A DNA stretch of 64,000 nt from Ignavibacteriales bacterium (GTDB lineage: Bacteria > Bacteroidota > Ignavibacteria > Ignavibacteriales > Ignavibacteriaceae): contig JADJNX010000003.1 of the NCBI GenBank assembly GCA_016714125.1, positions 434,001-498,000 on the forward strand, given 5' to 3'. Position 1 is the stretch's first letter, and each line of letters begins with the position of its first letter. A program made the translations under genes and the position numbers. Under the pieces are notes generated by a model. It made no database searches. It was not told the origin of the DNA and saw only the letters and a program-made list of their open reading frames with translations. Shown one piece after another: positions 48,828 through 58,395 of the stretch.

Positions 48828-49280
48828 TTATTCGAAGTAATATCTGAACCCGATCGCGCCGTTAAAACCAAATTCGGTATCTGGTGCCACGTCGAGAAGT
48901 GGTACTACTTCAATAAAAACATCAAAAGGAGCATTTTGAAACTCGTATGCCATTCCGACCGGTATTCTGACACCAATCCTTGCATTACTCGATAATTTTG
49001 CCCTACCACCAATTCCGATATAAACCGGAAGCTTTCCTGTTTTTACATTAAAAAAGTTGTAATCATGATATAAATAATCGGCATGGATGTGGAGCGCTCC
49101 ATCTTTATTAAATGACCAGGCTATACCGGCATCAATTGCATTATTTTGCCCCATAAAATATTTAAGTGAAATTCCGGTAGGTTCGCCAACTATAATTCCG
49201 GCACCGAAACCCTTGCTTTGTGAATAAAGCAAACTGCTTGATAAAAGTAAACCTATCGTTATTAATCTGATTATTTTCAT
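48828..49280 (-). CDS. Small secreted outer-membrane barrel-like protein
   Basis: 150 aa, intact. The signal peptide (residues 1-20, ending LLYSQ) is followed by GFGAGIIVGEPTGISLKYFM and alternating strands to a terminal GFRYYFE. The aromatic end and Gly-rich turns suggest an 8-strand beta-barrel, like the DUF3996-type small proteins common in Bacteroidetes/Chlorobi. No function is assigned. It lies 5 bases before rsmE in the same direction, so the two are probably co-transcribed. Its start faces the thioesterase gene across a 77-base divergent gap. Confidence 0.65.
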   Translation of the reverse strand: MKIIRLITIGLLLSSSLLYSQSKGFGAGIIVGEPTGISLKYFMGQNNAIDAGIAWSFNKDGALHIHADYLYHDYNFFNVKTGKLPVYIGIGGRAKLSSNARIGVRIPVGMAYEFQNAPFDVFIEVVPLLDVAPDTEFGFNGAIGFRYYFE

Positions 49281-49357
49281 ATTTTTGCTTTCTGTATTTT
49301 TTATTTAATGTACAAATTTACGAAATTTATGTTAAAAAACTGCGAATTAGCGTCATA

Positions 49358-49756
49358 ATGTTCTCTTCAACAGAATATATATCCTTTAGCGATTGTGATC
49401 CGGCAGGAATTATGTTTTTTTCGCGAGCCTTTGAAAAAGCTCATAATACCTATGAAAAATTTTTATTTGCGAATGGGCTTGGAAGCTATTTTGGTTCTGG
49501 TGAGGTTGTAATTCCGATACTAAATGCCTGCTGTGACTTTAAGAAACCTCTTCGTGCAGGTGAAGAGATTGCGGTTAATATCACACTATCTGAGATGAAA
49601 GAAAATTCATTTTTATTGATGTACACAATTTTAAAGACCAGTGGAGAGATTGCTGCGATTGTGAAAACAGTTCATTTGTGTGTATTAAAAGAAAATTTTG
49701 TGAAGTGTAATATTACCGATGACTTAAAGAGCGCCCTGTTAAAACTCGGCACTTAA
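49358..49756 (+). CDS. Hotdog-fold acyl-CoA thioesterase (4HBT/DHNA-CoA hydrolase-like)
   Basis: 132 aa, intact. SFSDCDPAGIMFFSRAFEKA near residue 10 is the 4HBT-family active-site signature: the Asp in CDPAG is the catalytic base or nucleophile, followed by an HNTYEKFL helix. CCDFKKPLRAGEEIAVNITL gives the central strands of the hotdog. Enzymes with exactly this signature hydrolyse 4-hydroxybenzoyl-CoA or 1,4-dihydroxy-2-naphthoyl-CoA. Because the stop overlaps that of the convergent menE by 3 bases and the men genes follow, DHNA-CoA hydrolysis, the step between MenB and MenA, is the most likely role (inference from context). Confidence 0.82.
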   Translation: MFSSTEYISFSDCDPAGIMFFSRAFEKAHNTYEKFLFANGLGSYFGSGEVVIPILNACCDFKKPLRAGEEIAVNITLSEMKENSFLLMYTILKTSGEIAAIVKTVHLCVLKENFVKCNITDDLKSALLKLGT

Positions 49757-51170
49757 CGCTCAAATAGAAGTTGGCGTGAAGCCTCAAGGTCATGTTTCCC
49801 AATGGATGTTAGAGGAATCTCATCAACAATCCTGTAATATTTGGGAATTTTATAAATCATCAGGTATGACTTTAGATAAGAATGAAAATCCTGAAAATCA
49901 ATTTCTCGATCTGTTTTAAGTAAAGCCGACACTGCCTCCCCCCACTTTTCATTCACAACTGAAAAAACATATACTTCAACTATTCCCGGAAAAGTGAGGA
50001 TTATTTTTTCAACTTCTTGAGGATCAACATTTAATCCACCTGAGATAATGAATCTGTTTTTCCTGCCTGTAATCTTGAACCGACCGTCAGAATCAATCAC
50101 TGTCAGATCTCCAGTATAGAATTTCCCATCTGCGAGATGATCCGTAGTGAGGACTTCATCATCAAGATAACGGTTAAATAACTGATCTGTTTCAACCAAA
50201 AGTTCACCATCACCTACTGAAACCTTCACTCCCTGTAAAGGAGTGCCCCCATCTTAATATCTTCTTTTAGTGAATCATAATCTGTAATTGCAACAAATGC
50301 CGCAGTTTCAGATGAACCATAAACTTTGGAAACTCTCAGATTTGCTTCCAAACTGGATTTTATCAGAGTCGAATCAACTGCACTCCCACCAACAAGGATA
50401 TGCCTAAAATTTGAAGTCGCTGCTTTTCCTGAAGTTAGGAAATCTCGCAACTGTGATGGGACAAAGGAAACAAGAGAAGGGCCCAATTTTAATGCCGCAT
50501 CAAACTCTTTATCCGAAGGATTTAACGACTCTGCCAGGACAAGCGGTATTGAACCGGCAATACACCTGAATAAGATGAGAAACCCTGAGATATGGTGCAG
50601 TGGAAGGCTCAAGAGCCATCTATCCTGACCGTTAACACCCATCGCATTGTTTCCCCTCTCAGCCGCTTTGGAAAGCGATAAAAAGGTATGCACCACCGCT
50701 TTTGGTATTCCTGAACTTCCGGAGGTGAGAATCACCACGGCATCATTTTCATTAACCTTTTGCGCGGGTATGGACTCAATAACTTTTTGAAACACCCCAC
50801 TATCTAACACACCGCCTGGTTTAAATCTTTCGATAAAATCTTCTACCTCCGATTCTGTTGTCAAAGGAGAGATTAGTATCGGGAGAAGTCCACTACTGCA
50901 AATCTGATAAAGATTAAATATAAATTCCAAATCGTTGGAATTACGAAGAAAAACAAGTTTGTTATCGGTGAAATCATCAACAGGCAGGGGTGGAAGACTA
51001 TTAAAAACAGATTTATCCAACAAGAGGTAGCCATCGAGTTTTTCTGATTTCTCTGAGACAAACGTTTTAATTCCGGAATCACTCAATCTGTTGACCATCG
51101 ATTCAGGTGCATAAATTTTCAATTTTTGCATCAGATCCAAAATCTTTTCTCTGAGTTCGATAGATGTCAT
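49753..51170 (-). CDS. menE: O-succinylbenzoate-CoA ligase-like (MenE)
   Basis: About 470 aa in two frames; adding one G to the run near 50256 joins LKEDIKMGG to TPLQGVKVSV. ANL-superfamily motifs: VVILTSGSSGIPKAVVHT (A3), SKVYGSSETAAF (A5), YTGDLTVIDSDGRFKITG (A7), GRKNRFIISGGLNVDPQEVE (A8) and the catalytic Lys in LTSIGKHDL at the end. The first ~130 residues are reduced compared with typical AMP ligases, as in other short MenE proteins. Position next to menA, menB and menH assigns it to OSB activation in menaquinone synthesis. It is 64 bases after menA and last in the operon. Confidence 0.87.
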
Positions 51171-51234
51171 TTTAATCCGATTTAAATACGAGGAGGAGAT
51201 AATTGAAACCAGGTATTCCTAAGGTTCAATTTTA

Positions 51235-52110
51235 TTAAAGGCATAATCCCAAAGAGAACAAAAGCCCAAAAAGAGCAGACAATTTGGCTGACAATTCAAG
51301 AGCGGGATTAAGTTCAGTCCCCTTGTAGTTTAATAACATAATTATCAGTTTGTAGGCAAATGGAAGTGTTAGATATGGCAGAAAAATCCAATAGCTCAGG
51401 TCGTAATAAATATACATAATAAGTGGAACGGCAAAAGAAGATGCAAGCAGGGTGCAATATTCAACAAAAGCAAAGTTTTTACCAAGCAACACTGCCAAAG
51501 TTTGTTTGCCCGCCCTTTTATCCTGCTCAATGTCACGAAAGTTGTTTACAACCAATATATTCGTTACAAGTGCCCCAACGGGGATTGCTGAGATAAGTGC
51601 CTGACTTGAAATGTATCCGGTATTTATAAAATAGGTACCAACAGTTCCCACAAATCCAAAAAATAGAAAAACAAAAAGGTCACCAAGCCCGTTATATGCC
51701 AATGGGAAAGGACCAGCAGTGTACATAAAACCTGAAATAATAGAGAGTATCCCAATCAACAGAATCAACGGACCTGCATAATAAACAAGATACAACCCCA
51801 TCAAAAAAGCCAGAAGAAAAGTAAAGTAGATTGCAAATTTCATCTGAGCAACCGTAACCCAACCTTCATTTAACGCACGTTTGGGACCAACTCTTTCTTT
51901 GGTATCTGCTCCTTTAAGATGATCATAAAGGTCGTTCGTAAAATTTGTCCCGATTTGAATTAAAATTGAACAAATTAGTGCCACTGAAGAAACATAAAGG
52001 TTATATTTCCCCTCAGCAACTGCGAGCGAAGTCCCCACGATCACGGGAACAAACGCAGCGAGTAAAGTTTTTTGTCTCGTAGCAAGTATCCAAATCAGAG
52101 TTTTATTCAT
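51235..52110 (-). CDS. menA: 1,4-dihydroxy-2-naphthoate polyprenyltransferase
   Basis: 291 aa, intact, UbiA family with eight or nine membrane helices. The first Asp-rich motif is NFTNDLYDHLKGADTKERVG and the second is VVNNFRDIEQDKRAGKQTLA, which bind Mg-polyprenyl diphosphate. MenA joins the isoprenoid tail to DHNA in the inner membrane, giving demethylmenaquinone. The N-terminus TLIWILATRQKTLLAAFVPV is typical. It lies 5 bases after menB and before menE in a run of four menaquinone genes. Confidence 0.94.
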   Translation of the reverse strand: MNKTLIWILATRQKTLLAAFVPVIVGTSLAVAEGKYNLYVSSVALICSILIQIGTNFTNDLYDHLKGADTKERVGPKRALNEGWVTVAQMKFAIYFTFLLAFLMGLYLVYYAGPLILLIGILSIISGFMYTAGPFPLAYNGLGDLFVFLFFGFVGTVGTYFINTGYISSQALISAIPVGALVTNILVVNNFRDIEQDKRAGKQTLAVLLGKNFAFVEYCTLLASSFAVPLIMYIYYDLSYWIFLPYLTLPFAYKLIIMLLNYKGTELNPALELSAKLSALFGLLFSLGLCL

Positions 52111-52115
52111 ATCAA

Positions 52116-52973
52116 CTATGGAAGTTTTGGAAATTTGTTAAAATCAGGCTTTCTTTTTTCAAGATAAGCTTTTTTCCCTTCCTGGGCTTCCTCTGTCATG
52201 TAATAAAGAAGAGTTGCATTTCCTGCTAATTCCTGAATTCCCTGTTGCCCGTCAAGTTCAGCGTTAAATGCTGACTTTAACAACCTGATGGAGAGTGAAC
52301 TGTGTTGAAGTATCTCACGAGCCCACAGAACCCCCTCAGCCTCCAGATCCTCGACAGGAACAACCTTATTGACCAATCCCATATCAAATGCCTCTTGAGC
52401 GTTGTATTGCCGACAGAGGTACCAAATTTCTCTTGCTCTTTTTTGTCCTACAAGTCTGGCAAGATAAGATGCGCCAAATCCACCATCAAAACTGCCAACT
52501 TTTGGACCGGTCTGGCCAAACACCGCATTATCAGCTGCGATTGTTAGATCACAAACTACATGCAAAACATGGCCACCCCCAATAGCATAACCTGCAACAA
52601 GGGCGATAACGGGTTTTGAGATGCTTCTAATCATTTTTTGTAAATCAAGTACATTTAATCTGGGAACCCCGTCACCCCCAACATATCCCTGATCTCCTCT
52701 AATTCTTTGGTCTCCTCCCGAGCAAAATGCGTATTTCCCATCGGCAGCGGGTCCTTTGCCGGTTAGAAGAATTACACCAATCTCCTGATCTTCTCTCGCA
52801 TCAACAAATGCGTTGAACATCTGAGTTACGGTCTCAGGTCTGAAGGCATTTCTCACTTCAGGACGGTTTATGGTGATCCTGGCAATTCCTTCTGCCTTTT
52901 CGTAAATTATATCAGAGAAATCTCCGACTTTTTTCCATTCAATCATCATTTTAGTACCGGTTAATTCATTCAA
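52116..52973 (-). CDS. menB: 1,4-dihydroxy-2-naphthoyl-CoA synthase
   Basis: 285 aa, crotonase family. IARITINRPEVRNAFRPETV, YAFCSGGDQRIRGDQGY (oxyanion hole), VAGYAIGGGHVLHVVCDL and QTGPKVGSFDGGFGASYLAR are diagnostic of MenB, with the active-site Asp-type loop. It closes the second ring of OSB-CoA to DHNA-CoA. The start drawn is TTG at 52973, overlapping the menH stop by 8 bases; ATGs at 52949 and 52946 are equally plausible. It precedes menA by 5 bases. Confidence 0.94.
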   Translation of the reverse strand: MNELTGTKMMIEWKKVGDFSDIIYEKAEGIARITINRPEVRNAFRPETVTQMFNAFVDAREDQEIGVILLTGKGPAADGKYAFCSGGDQRIRGDQGYVGGDGVPRLNVLDLQKMIRSISKPVIALVAGYAIGGGHVLHVVCDLTIAADNAVFGQTGPKVGSFDGGFGASYLARLVGQKRAREIWYLCRQYNAQEAFDMGLVNKVVPVEDLEAEGVLWAREILQHSSLSIRLLKSAFNAELDGQQGIQELAGNATLLYYMTEEAQEGKKAYLEKRKPDFNKFPKLP

Positions 52974-53784
52974 TTTTTTTTAGAAACTCTTTAATAGCGA
53001 TAGCCGTTTCATTTGGTTTTTCCATATAAACGGTGTGCCAGCTTTCAGGGATAACAACATGTTCAAATCTTTTGTTCAATCCACAAACTCTTGGAGCAAT
53101 TCCTTCATACTTTTTATCATTACCACCTGTAATTAAAAGCCCCGACTGTTTAATGGTGCGAAGTTTATCCTGAAAAAAAGGCATCACTCCCAGACCTGAA
53201 TTCAGTAAATAATTTTTTAAGATTTTGGTCGAATTTAACCTTTTTCGTGTATCATACGCTTTATAAAAGGTCTCCGGAAGAGTCTTTAGACCGTCAAAAA
53301 GTTCAAGATTCAGCCAGTTATCAACCCATGCATCGATACCAAACTCGATAATTTTTGCAGCGTGGTCGATATCCTCAGCAGCTCTTTCGGCTCTCAATTC
53401 ATCGGTTGGAAGTCCTGGTGTTGAACTGATCGAAATAAAAGCTTTATTTTCTAATAAATTATTTGCTGCCATGTAAAAGGCCAATCTGCCCCCTGCTGAA
53501 TACCCACAAAGAATCGGATTGTTTATATTTACCTCCTCGATCAGCTCAATGAGAAGTTCACTAAGACCCTCAAAGGAGAAGAACCATGGATCATCCACAA
53601 AACTGCTTTTACCACATCCCGGAAGGTCGGGAATCAAAAAACTTCGATCTTCATTAAATGCCTCCGTCATCCTGTTCCAGTCACCCGAATATCCACCGAG
53701 CCCATGAATCAGGACAAGGGTATATTTACTCCCTGTTCTATGATGTTCATAGTGAACATCTATTCCTTGAAAATTATAATACAC
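52966..53784 (-). CDS. menH: Alpha/beta hydrolase, probable SHCHC synthase MenH
   Basis: 272 aa, intact. Alpha/beta-hydrolase fold with LVLIHGLGGYSGDWNRM, the nucleophile elbow ILCGYSAGGRLAFY (Ser), an acid in LLITGGNDKKY, and catalytic His in VIPESWHTVYMEKP. MenH eliminates pyruvate from SEPHCHC. The position directly before menB, with overlapping ends, makes MenH the best assignment; other hydrolases of this superfamily look similar. The upstream gene is an M28 peptidase 6 bases away. MenF, MenD and MenC are not in the window. Confidence 0.85.
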   Translation of the reverse strand: MYYNFQGIDVHYEHHRTGSKYTLVLIHGLGGYSGDWNRMTEAFNEDRSFLIPDLPGCGKSSFVDDPWFFSFEGLSELLIELIEEVNINNPILCGYSAGGRLAFYMAANNLLENKAFISISSTPGLPTDELRAERAAEDIDHAAKIIEFGIDAWVDNWLNLELFDGLKTLPETFYKAYDTRKRLNSTKILKNYLLNSGLGVMPFFQDKLRTIKQSGLLITGGNDKKYEGIAPRVCGLNKRFEHVVIPESWHTVYMEKPNETAIAIKEFLKKIE

Positions 53785-53790
53785 AGTCGC

Positions 53791-54789
53791 CTAATTTATT
53801 TTAAGTGAATAAAGAAACCCGGTGAGAACTTTACCAAGGTCATATAGAGTTGTGGCACTTATATTACTCATGTCATCTTTAAGTGTGTGCCAATAATTTC
53901 TCCGGGGATCTTTTGAGTCTGCCCCTATTAATCCGGCATCTATTATGTTGATGGTTCTTATCCCAACTTCATTTAATGGGATGTGATCATCATAAACAGG
54001 CTGGGAAACAAAATCTTTAAACCTGGTATTCCCTTCACTTTGACCAAATTTCCACACAAGATCAACTACATCACCCGCAAATCTGACTGATCCTTCTTCC
54101 CTCATATAGATTGCCTCTTTGTCACCAACCAAATCAAGAAGTATCCCAAAGACCGGCTTTTGGGTAAGAGGATTATTTGCAGCAAAATATTTTGATCCAA
54201 TGCAATAACCTTCGAGACTTCCCGATCTACCATAGTCCTCAGCGTCAAACAATACTATATCAACACCATAATCGAGTTTGTTTGCACCCAGAACATCCGC
54301 AAGGGCGAGTAACACGCCGGTTCCACTTGCTCCGTCATTTGCACCCGGAATCGGTTGTTTGTGTTTGCCGGAATCTGCTTCCTGGTCGGCATGAGGTCTG
54401 CTGTCCCAATGTGCACAAAGTAAAATTCTTTTTTCTGCCTGAGGATTAAAACTGCCAATGAGATTTGTAAATTTGAGTGTCTCCCCCGTAGGAACCCTGG
54501 CTTCAAAATCCTGATGTTTTACGATGGCACCCGCTTGTACGAGCCTGTTTGATAAGAATTCTTTTGTAGCAGCCCATGCCGGTGTTCCGGAAACACGGGG
54601 TCCAAAAGCTACCTGTTTTGCGACAAGTTCAAAAGCCAGAAGACTGTCAAATTGAGGTATTTTATTCCCTTTTTTAATCTCAAATGCCGGTGCTGTTTCT
54701 TTAACCACCGGAACTTCCTCCTTTTTACCACACCCCGTTAAGAAAACAAGAGTGGTTATCGTGACAATTGTAAGTAGTATTAATTTCAT
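53791..54789 (-). CDS. M28-family lipoprotein, glutaminyl-cyclase-like
   Basis: About 332 aa. The ATG at 54789 gives the lipoprotein signal MKLILLTIVTITTLVFLTGC (Cys20); the longer frame runs into dacB. Zinc ligands are in place: LLCAHWDSRPHAD (His), IPGANDGASGTGVLL (Asp), IVLFDAEDYGRSGS (Glu/Asp) and VYDDHIPLNEVG (His). AHWDSRP with PGANDGASG and a single-zinc layout resembles glutaminyl-peptide cyclotransferases of the M28 clan, which convert N-terminal Gln to pyroglutamate; an aminopeptidase is the alternative. It lies 10 bases after dacB and 6 before menH, probably exported to the periplasm. Confidence 0.82.
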   Translation of the reverse strand: MKLILLTIVTITTLVFLTGCGKKEEVPVVKETAPAFEIKKGNKIPQFDSLLAFELVAKQVAFGPRVSGTPAWAATKEFLSNRLVQAGAIVKHQDFEARVPTGETLKFTNLIGSFNPQAEKRILLCAHWDSRPHADQEADSGKHKQPIPGANDGASGTGVLLALADVLGANKLDYGVDIVLFDAEDYGRSGSLEGYCIGSKYFAANNPLTQKPVFGILLDLVGDKEAIYMREEGSVRFAGDVVDLVWKFGQSEGNTRFKDFVSQPVYDDHIPLNEVGIRTINIIDAGLIGADSKDPRRNYWHTLKDDMSNISATTLYDLGKVLTGFLYSLKIN

Positions 54790-54799
54790 CGACTTTTCG

Positions 54800-56223
54800 C
54801 TAATTATATAAAGTAATAAGTTCACAGATTTTATCCTGAAAAGCCCTTGCCTTTGCAGCACTACCGATAAAATTTTGCATCAAAATTGAAAAAGCGAGCA
54901 TGTCACCACTTTTTCCTTTAACATACCCGGTCAATGCACTAACACCTGAAAGTGTACCTGTTTTTGCTCTTACATTGTTGTCACAAACACCGTTTTTCAT
55001 TCGACTTGCCAGGGTGCCATCAACTCCGGCAATTGGTAGCGAATTATAAAATATATTAAATAACTCACTGTTACCATAATAAAGTTTTGATATAAGAGCC
55101 ACGAGAAGATCGGCGCTGACAGTTGAATAACGGGAAACACCCGACCCATCAGATATTCTATAGTCACCGGGCTTTTTGCCCGCCCAGACAATAACACTGT
55201 CGATGTATTTTTTACCGTCGGCAAAAGAGATGTTTTTTTCGCGGGATTTTCCTCCCAATGCCAATAGCATCATCTCAGCATAAAGATTATCACTTTTTTT
55301 GTTCAGTTGGCTTATCAGGTTTTTGTAAGCATGTTTAAATTCGTAAAGTTTTTTATAATCATAGTCAGGATAAATGATCCCTGTTGATTTAACAACTTTA
55401 ACTCCCGAATTGACAAGTTTTTCCTTAACCAGTTCAGCCATGTATAATTCAGGGCGATAAACATTAAGATAATAAACTTGAGACTGGGTTGTGCTGTTGA
55501 GGTTCCCCTTTACAAAAATTGTGTTTGTTCTGCCAAGATAATCACGCCAAACTTTGAGATTACTCGCACCCGCACCAGTGGTGGCGTCATTTTGAATATT
55601 AAAAAACTTTGTATTTGGTGATGTGGTTACAACAGGCTTCCCACCATTTGGATCAGGAGAAACTGTGACGGTTACATAATTTCCGTTGATATTTAAAGCT
55701 GACATAAATGGTGAAGTTACTGCTCCATCATCGTCCCACATCCAGCCTTCACCCCAAAAAAGTGAATCCTTTTTGGAAACATCAACAAGAATTCCTCCCG
55801 AAATTTTTGAGATACCTGAGTTCTTCACAACTTCAACTATTTTAGCAAGACTGTCGACTTTAAAGTCGGGATCACAACCACCTCGAATTATCAGATCTCC
55901 TTTTAACTCTCCGTTTGTGATTTTACCCTGTAACCAATTCCGGTGTTAAAGGTATATTCGGGACCAAGAAAAACGAGGCCTGCAATTGTGGTAATTACCT
56001 TCATATTTGAAGCAGGGTTCATCAGTTTAAATTTATCGCGAGAAAACACCTCCTCTTTTTTAGTCAGATTATAAACTTTAATGCCTGAATTGCACGAGAT
56101 AAAAAAGCTATCTTGCAGAAGTGTTTCCATTTCCTGATTGAAACGGTTATTTTGTCCACTTGTCGTAACCAACAAACTTAGGGTTATTAATACCCCTTTG
56201 AGAATATTATTCTTAAAATACAA
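54800..56223 (-). CDS. dacB: D-Ala-D-Ala carboxypeptidase/endopeptidase (PBP4, peptidase S13)
   Basis: About 475 aa in two frames with a break near 55905. The start is TTG at 56223 with GAGG seven bases upstream, 11 bases inside the clpS end. Signal peptide, then MNPASNMKVITTIAGL (SxxK nucleophile), the family-specific insert, RISDGSGVSRYS (SxN) and RAKTGTLSGVSALTGYV (KTG). PBP4-type enzymes trim D-Ala and cut cross-bridges in the periplasm. It is second in the clpS-dacB-M28-menHBAE operon, an unusual mixture of proteolysis, murein and quinone genes. Confidence 0.9.
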
Positions 56224-56541
56224 TTTCTGTCCTCAAAGCTATTTCTTCTAGAATTGATGAAACTCTTATACATTTATGGTAGGGACCCTTAAAAACCACA
56301 GCTTTTCCTCACTGTGAGCTTTCAGGGCTAAATAATTGGCTTTTGAAAAGGAACAATTTAACGCTTTTATCAGTTGTTCTATTACTTCATCAAATGAATG
56401 AAAATCATCATTATATAAAATCACCCGGGCAGAGTATTTTACCGAAGAACCCGATTCAATATCTTCAAGAACCTCCGGTTCCGGAGCAGAAGGTAAATTT
56501 ATCTGTTGATCTTCGTTCATATTGTTGTATATCGGTTTCAT
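56213..56541 (-). CDS. clpS: ATP-dependent Clp protease adaptor ClpS
   Basis: About 110 aa after repair. The first frame reads SARVILYNDDFHSFDEVIEQ, LIKALNCSFSKANYLALKAH and stops prematurely near 56266. Adding one G to the GG near 56305 continues SEGKAVVFKGPYHKCIRVSS with LEEIALRTEIVF, exactly the C-terminal half of ClpS. YNDD and the His of KAHSEGK belong to the N-degron pocket. ClpS delivers N-end-rule substrates to ClpAP. The start is uncertain: ATG at 56541 or TTG at 56571. The end overlaps dacB by 11 bases, and etfB is divergent across about 100 bases. Confidence 0.9.
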
Positions 56542-56657
56542 GGTAATTTCGCGGGGGTCTCTGACTGCCAAATAAATTTAAATTGGGAATACAAATTTAA
56601 GGAAAAAACCGTCATCTTTGTTATTTTTGTAAGCTATTCTTAAACAAATTCATACAT

Positions 56658-56665
56658 AACGGAGG
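56658..56665 (+). promoter_or_regulatory. Strong ribosome binding site of etfB
   Basis: ACGGAGGT ends four bases before the ATG at 56670. It is the most complete anti-16S match in the window and fixes the etfB start; many other genes here have weak or no such signal. Confidence 0.75.
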
Positions 56666-56669
56666 TCAA

Positions 56670-57415
56670 ATGAAAATAGCTGTTTGCGTCAGCAATGTAC
56701 CCGATACAGCTACCAAAATAAAGATTTCAGCTGGAGGTAAAGAGATCGATAAAACCGGCGTATCTTTTATTGTCAATCCATACGATGAATTCGCCATTGA
56801 AGAAGCAGTTAAAACCAAAGAAAAATTTGGTGGTGAAACTGTGGTGATCAGCGTGGGTGATGACTCGAATAAAGAGATTATGCGTAAAGCGCTTGCCATG
56901 GGTATCGATTCAGGTTTGTTATTAAAAGCTGATGGCACCCTCGACTCCGATGGAGTGGCAACTCTCCTCGCTGATGAGATCAAAGATGGTGGATATGACA
57001 TTGTATTTATGGGCAAACAGTCAGTGGATTTTGACACTTCAATGGTTGGCCAGCTCACTGCTACAAAAGCCGGTTTAAATTGTATAACTGTTTGTGTCTC
57101 CCTCACAATAGACAACAATTCAGTTACCGCTGAAAGAGAAATCGAAGGTGGAAGAGAAGTTGTTAAATCCGGGCTTCCCGTCGTTATAACTGCTCAAAAA
57201 GGCTTAAATGACCCCAGATATCCAAACTTAAAAGGGATTATGGATGCGAAACGAAAAAACTGGAAGAGAAAGCCGTAACGGTTCCTTCACCTCTGGTTGA
57301 AGTTATGGAGATGACTCTCCCAGCACCCAAAGCACCGGGACGAATTCTTGGTACCGACTCATCTGCGGTTCCCGAACTTGTTCGCCTTTTAAGAGAAGAA
57401 GCAAAAGTAATTTAA
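56670..57415 (+). CDS. etfB: Electron transfer flavoprotein beta subunit
   Basis: About 248 aa. The first frame runs to 57278; adding one A to the AAA near 57252 gives DAKTKKLEEKAVTVPSPLVE and an end at 57415. SFIVNPYDEFAIEEAVKTKE, VFMGKQSVDFDTSMVGQLTA (AMP binding), EREIEGGREVVKSGLPVVIT and DPRYPNLKGIMDA are EtfB signatures. The dimer with EtfA passes electrons from acyl-CoA and similar dehydrogenases to the quinone pool, here probably menaquinone. EtfA follows 11 bases downstream with its own AAGGAG. Confidence 0.95.
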
Positions 57416-57426
57416 GGAGTTTAGGA

Positions 57427-58395
57427 ATGTCAAAATTAATTATAGCAGTTATCGAACAAAGAGACGGCAAAATAAAGAAATCCAGTCTTGAAGTCGTTTC
57501 AAAAGCAGCAGTTATTGCGCAGCAGTTGAGTTACGAAACTCTTGCCATTATCCCGGCTGCAACCGTCGAGGAATCTGAAAAAATTGCACAATATGGTATC
57601 GGCAGAATAGTAACATTATCAAATTCTGCTTTTTCAAATTATTCCCCATCAGGCTACACCAAGGCAGTTGCTGAATTTGCAAAAGAGAAAGGCGCTGAAG
57701 TTTTACTCTTTTCGAATACTGCCATGGGGAAAGACCTTGCTCCCCGGGTGGCTCCTCTTCTTGGAGCCGGGATTGCATCCGATTGTACTTCACTCGAAGC
57801 ACAAAATGGTGAATTGGTAGCAGTCAGACCTGTTTTTGCGGGAAAAGCTTTCCAAAAAGTGAAAGTAAATTCTTCAGTTAAAGTTTTTACCCTTAGACCA
57901 AATGTTTTTCCGCTTGTTGAAAACCAGACTACCGCGAATGTCGAAAATGTAAATATCGATTCTCCCGATTTAACCACAACTGTTTCTGAAATCAAAAGGG
58001 CAGAAGGTAAACTGGATGTTGCAGAAGCTGATATCATAGTTTCAGGTGGAAGAGGACTTAAAGAGTCTGGAAACTTTCATCTTGTAGAAGAGCTAGCATC
58101 TGTTCTTGGCGCTGCAGTTGGTGCTTCCAGAGCAGTGGTGGATGCTGGTTGGAGACCTCATGGCGAACAGGTGGGACAGACTGGAAAAACAGTTACTCCA
58201 AGTCTTTATGTGGCTTGTGGTATCTCAGGTGCCATCCAACATTTAGCCGGAATGGCCTCTTCTAAATATATAGTCGCAATAAACAAAGACAAGGATGCCC
58301 CGATTTTTACAATCGCAGATTACGGAATTGTGGGTGATGTCTTTGAAATTTTGCCTGTTCTGAAGGATGAAATAAAGAAGGTAACTTCAAATTGA
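57427..58395 (+). CDS. etfA: Electron transfer flavoprotein alpha subunit
   Basis: 322 aa, intact, full length. The N-terminal domain contains LLFSNTAMGKDLAPRVAPLL. The C-terminal FAD-binding domain has ADIIVSGGRGLKESGNFHLV, VGASRAVVDAGWRPHGEQVG, QTGKTVTPSLYVACGISGA and INKDKDAPIFTIADYGIVGD. These are the conserved FAD contacts of ETF. It is translated with etfB, and its TGA overlaps the TTG start of the downstream nuclease by 4 bases (TTGA). Confidence 0.96.
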   Translation: MSKLIIAVIEQRDGKIKKSSLEVVSKAAVIAQQLSYETLAIIPAATVEESEKIAQYGIGRIVTLSNSAFSNYSPSGYTKAVAEFAKEKGAEVLLFSNTAMGKDLAPRVAPLLGAGIASDCTSLEAQNGELVAVRPVFAGKAFQKVKVNSSVKVFTLRPNVFPLVENQTTANVENVNIDSPDLTTTVSEIKRAEGKLDVAEADIIVSGGRGLKESGNFHLVEELASVLGAAVGASRAVVDAGWRPHGEQVGQTGKTVTPSLYVACGISGAIQHLAGMASSKYIVAINKDKDAPIFTIADYGIVGDVFEILPVLKDEIKKVTSN

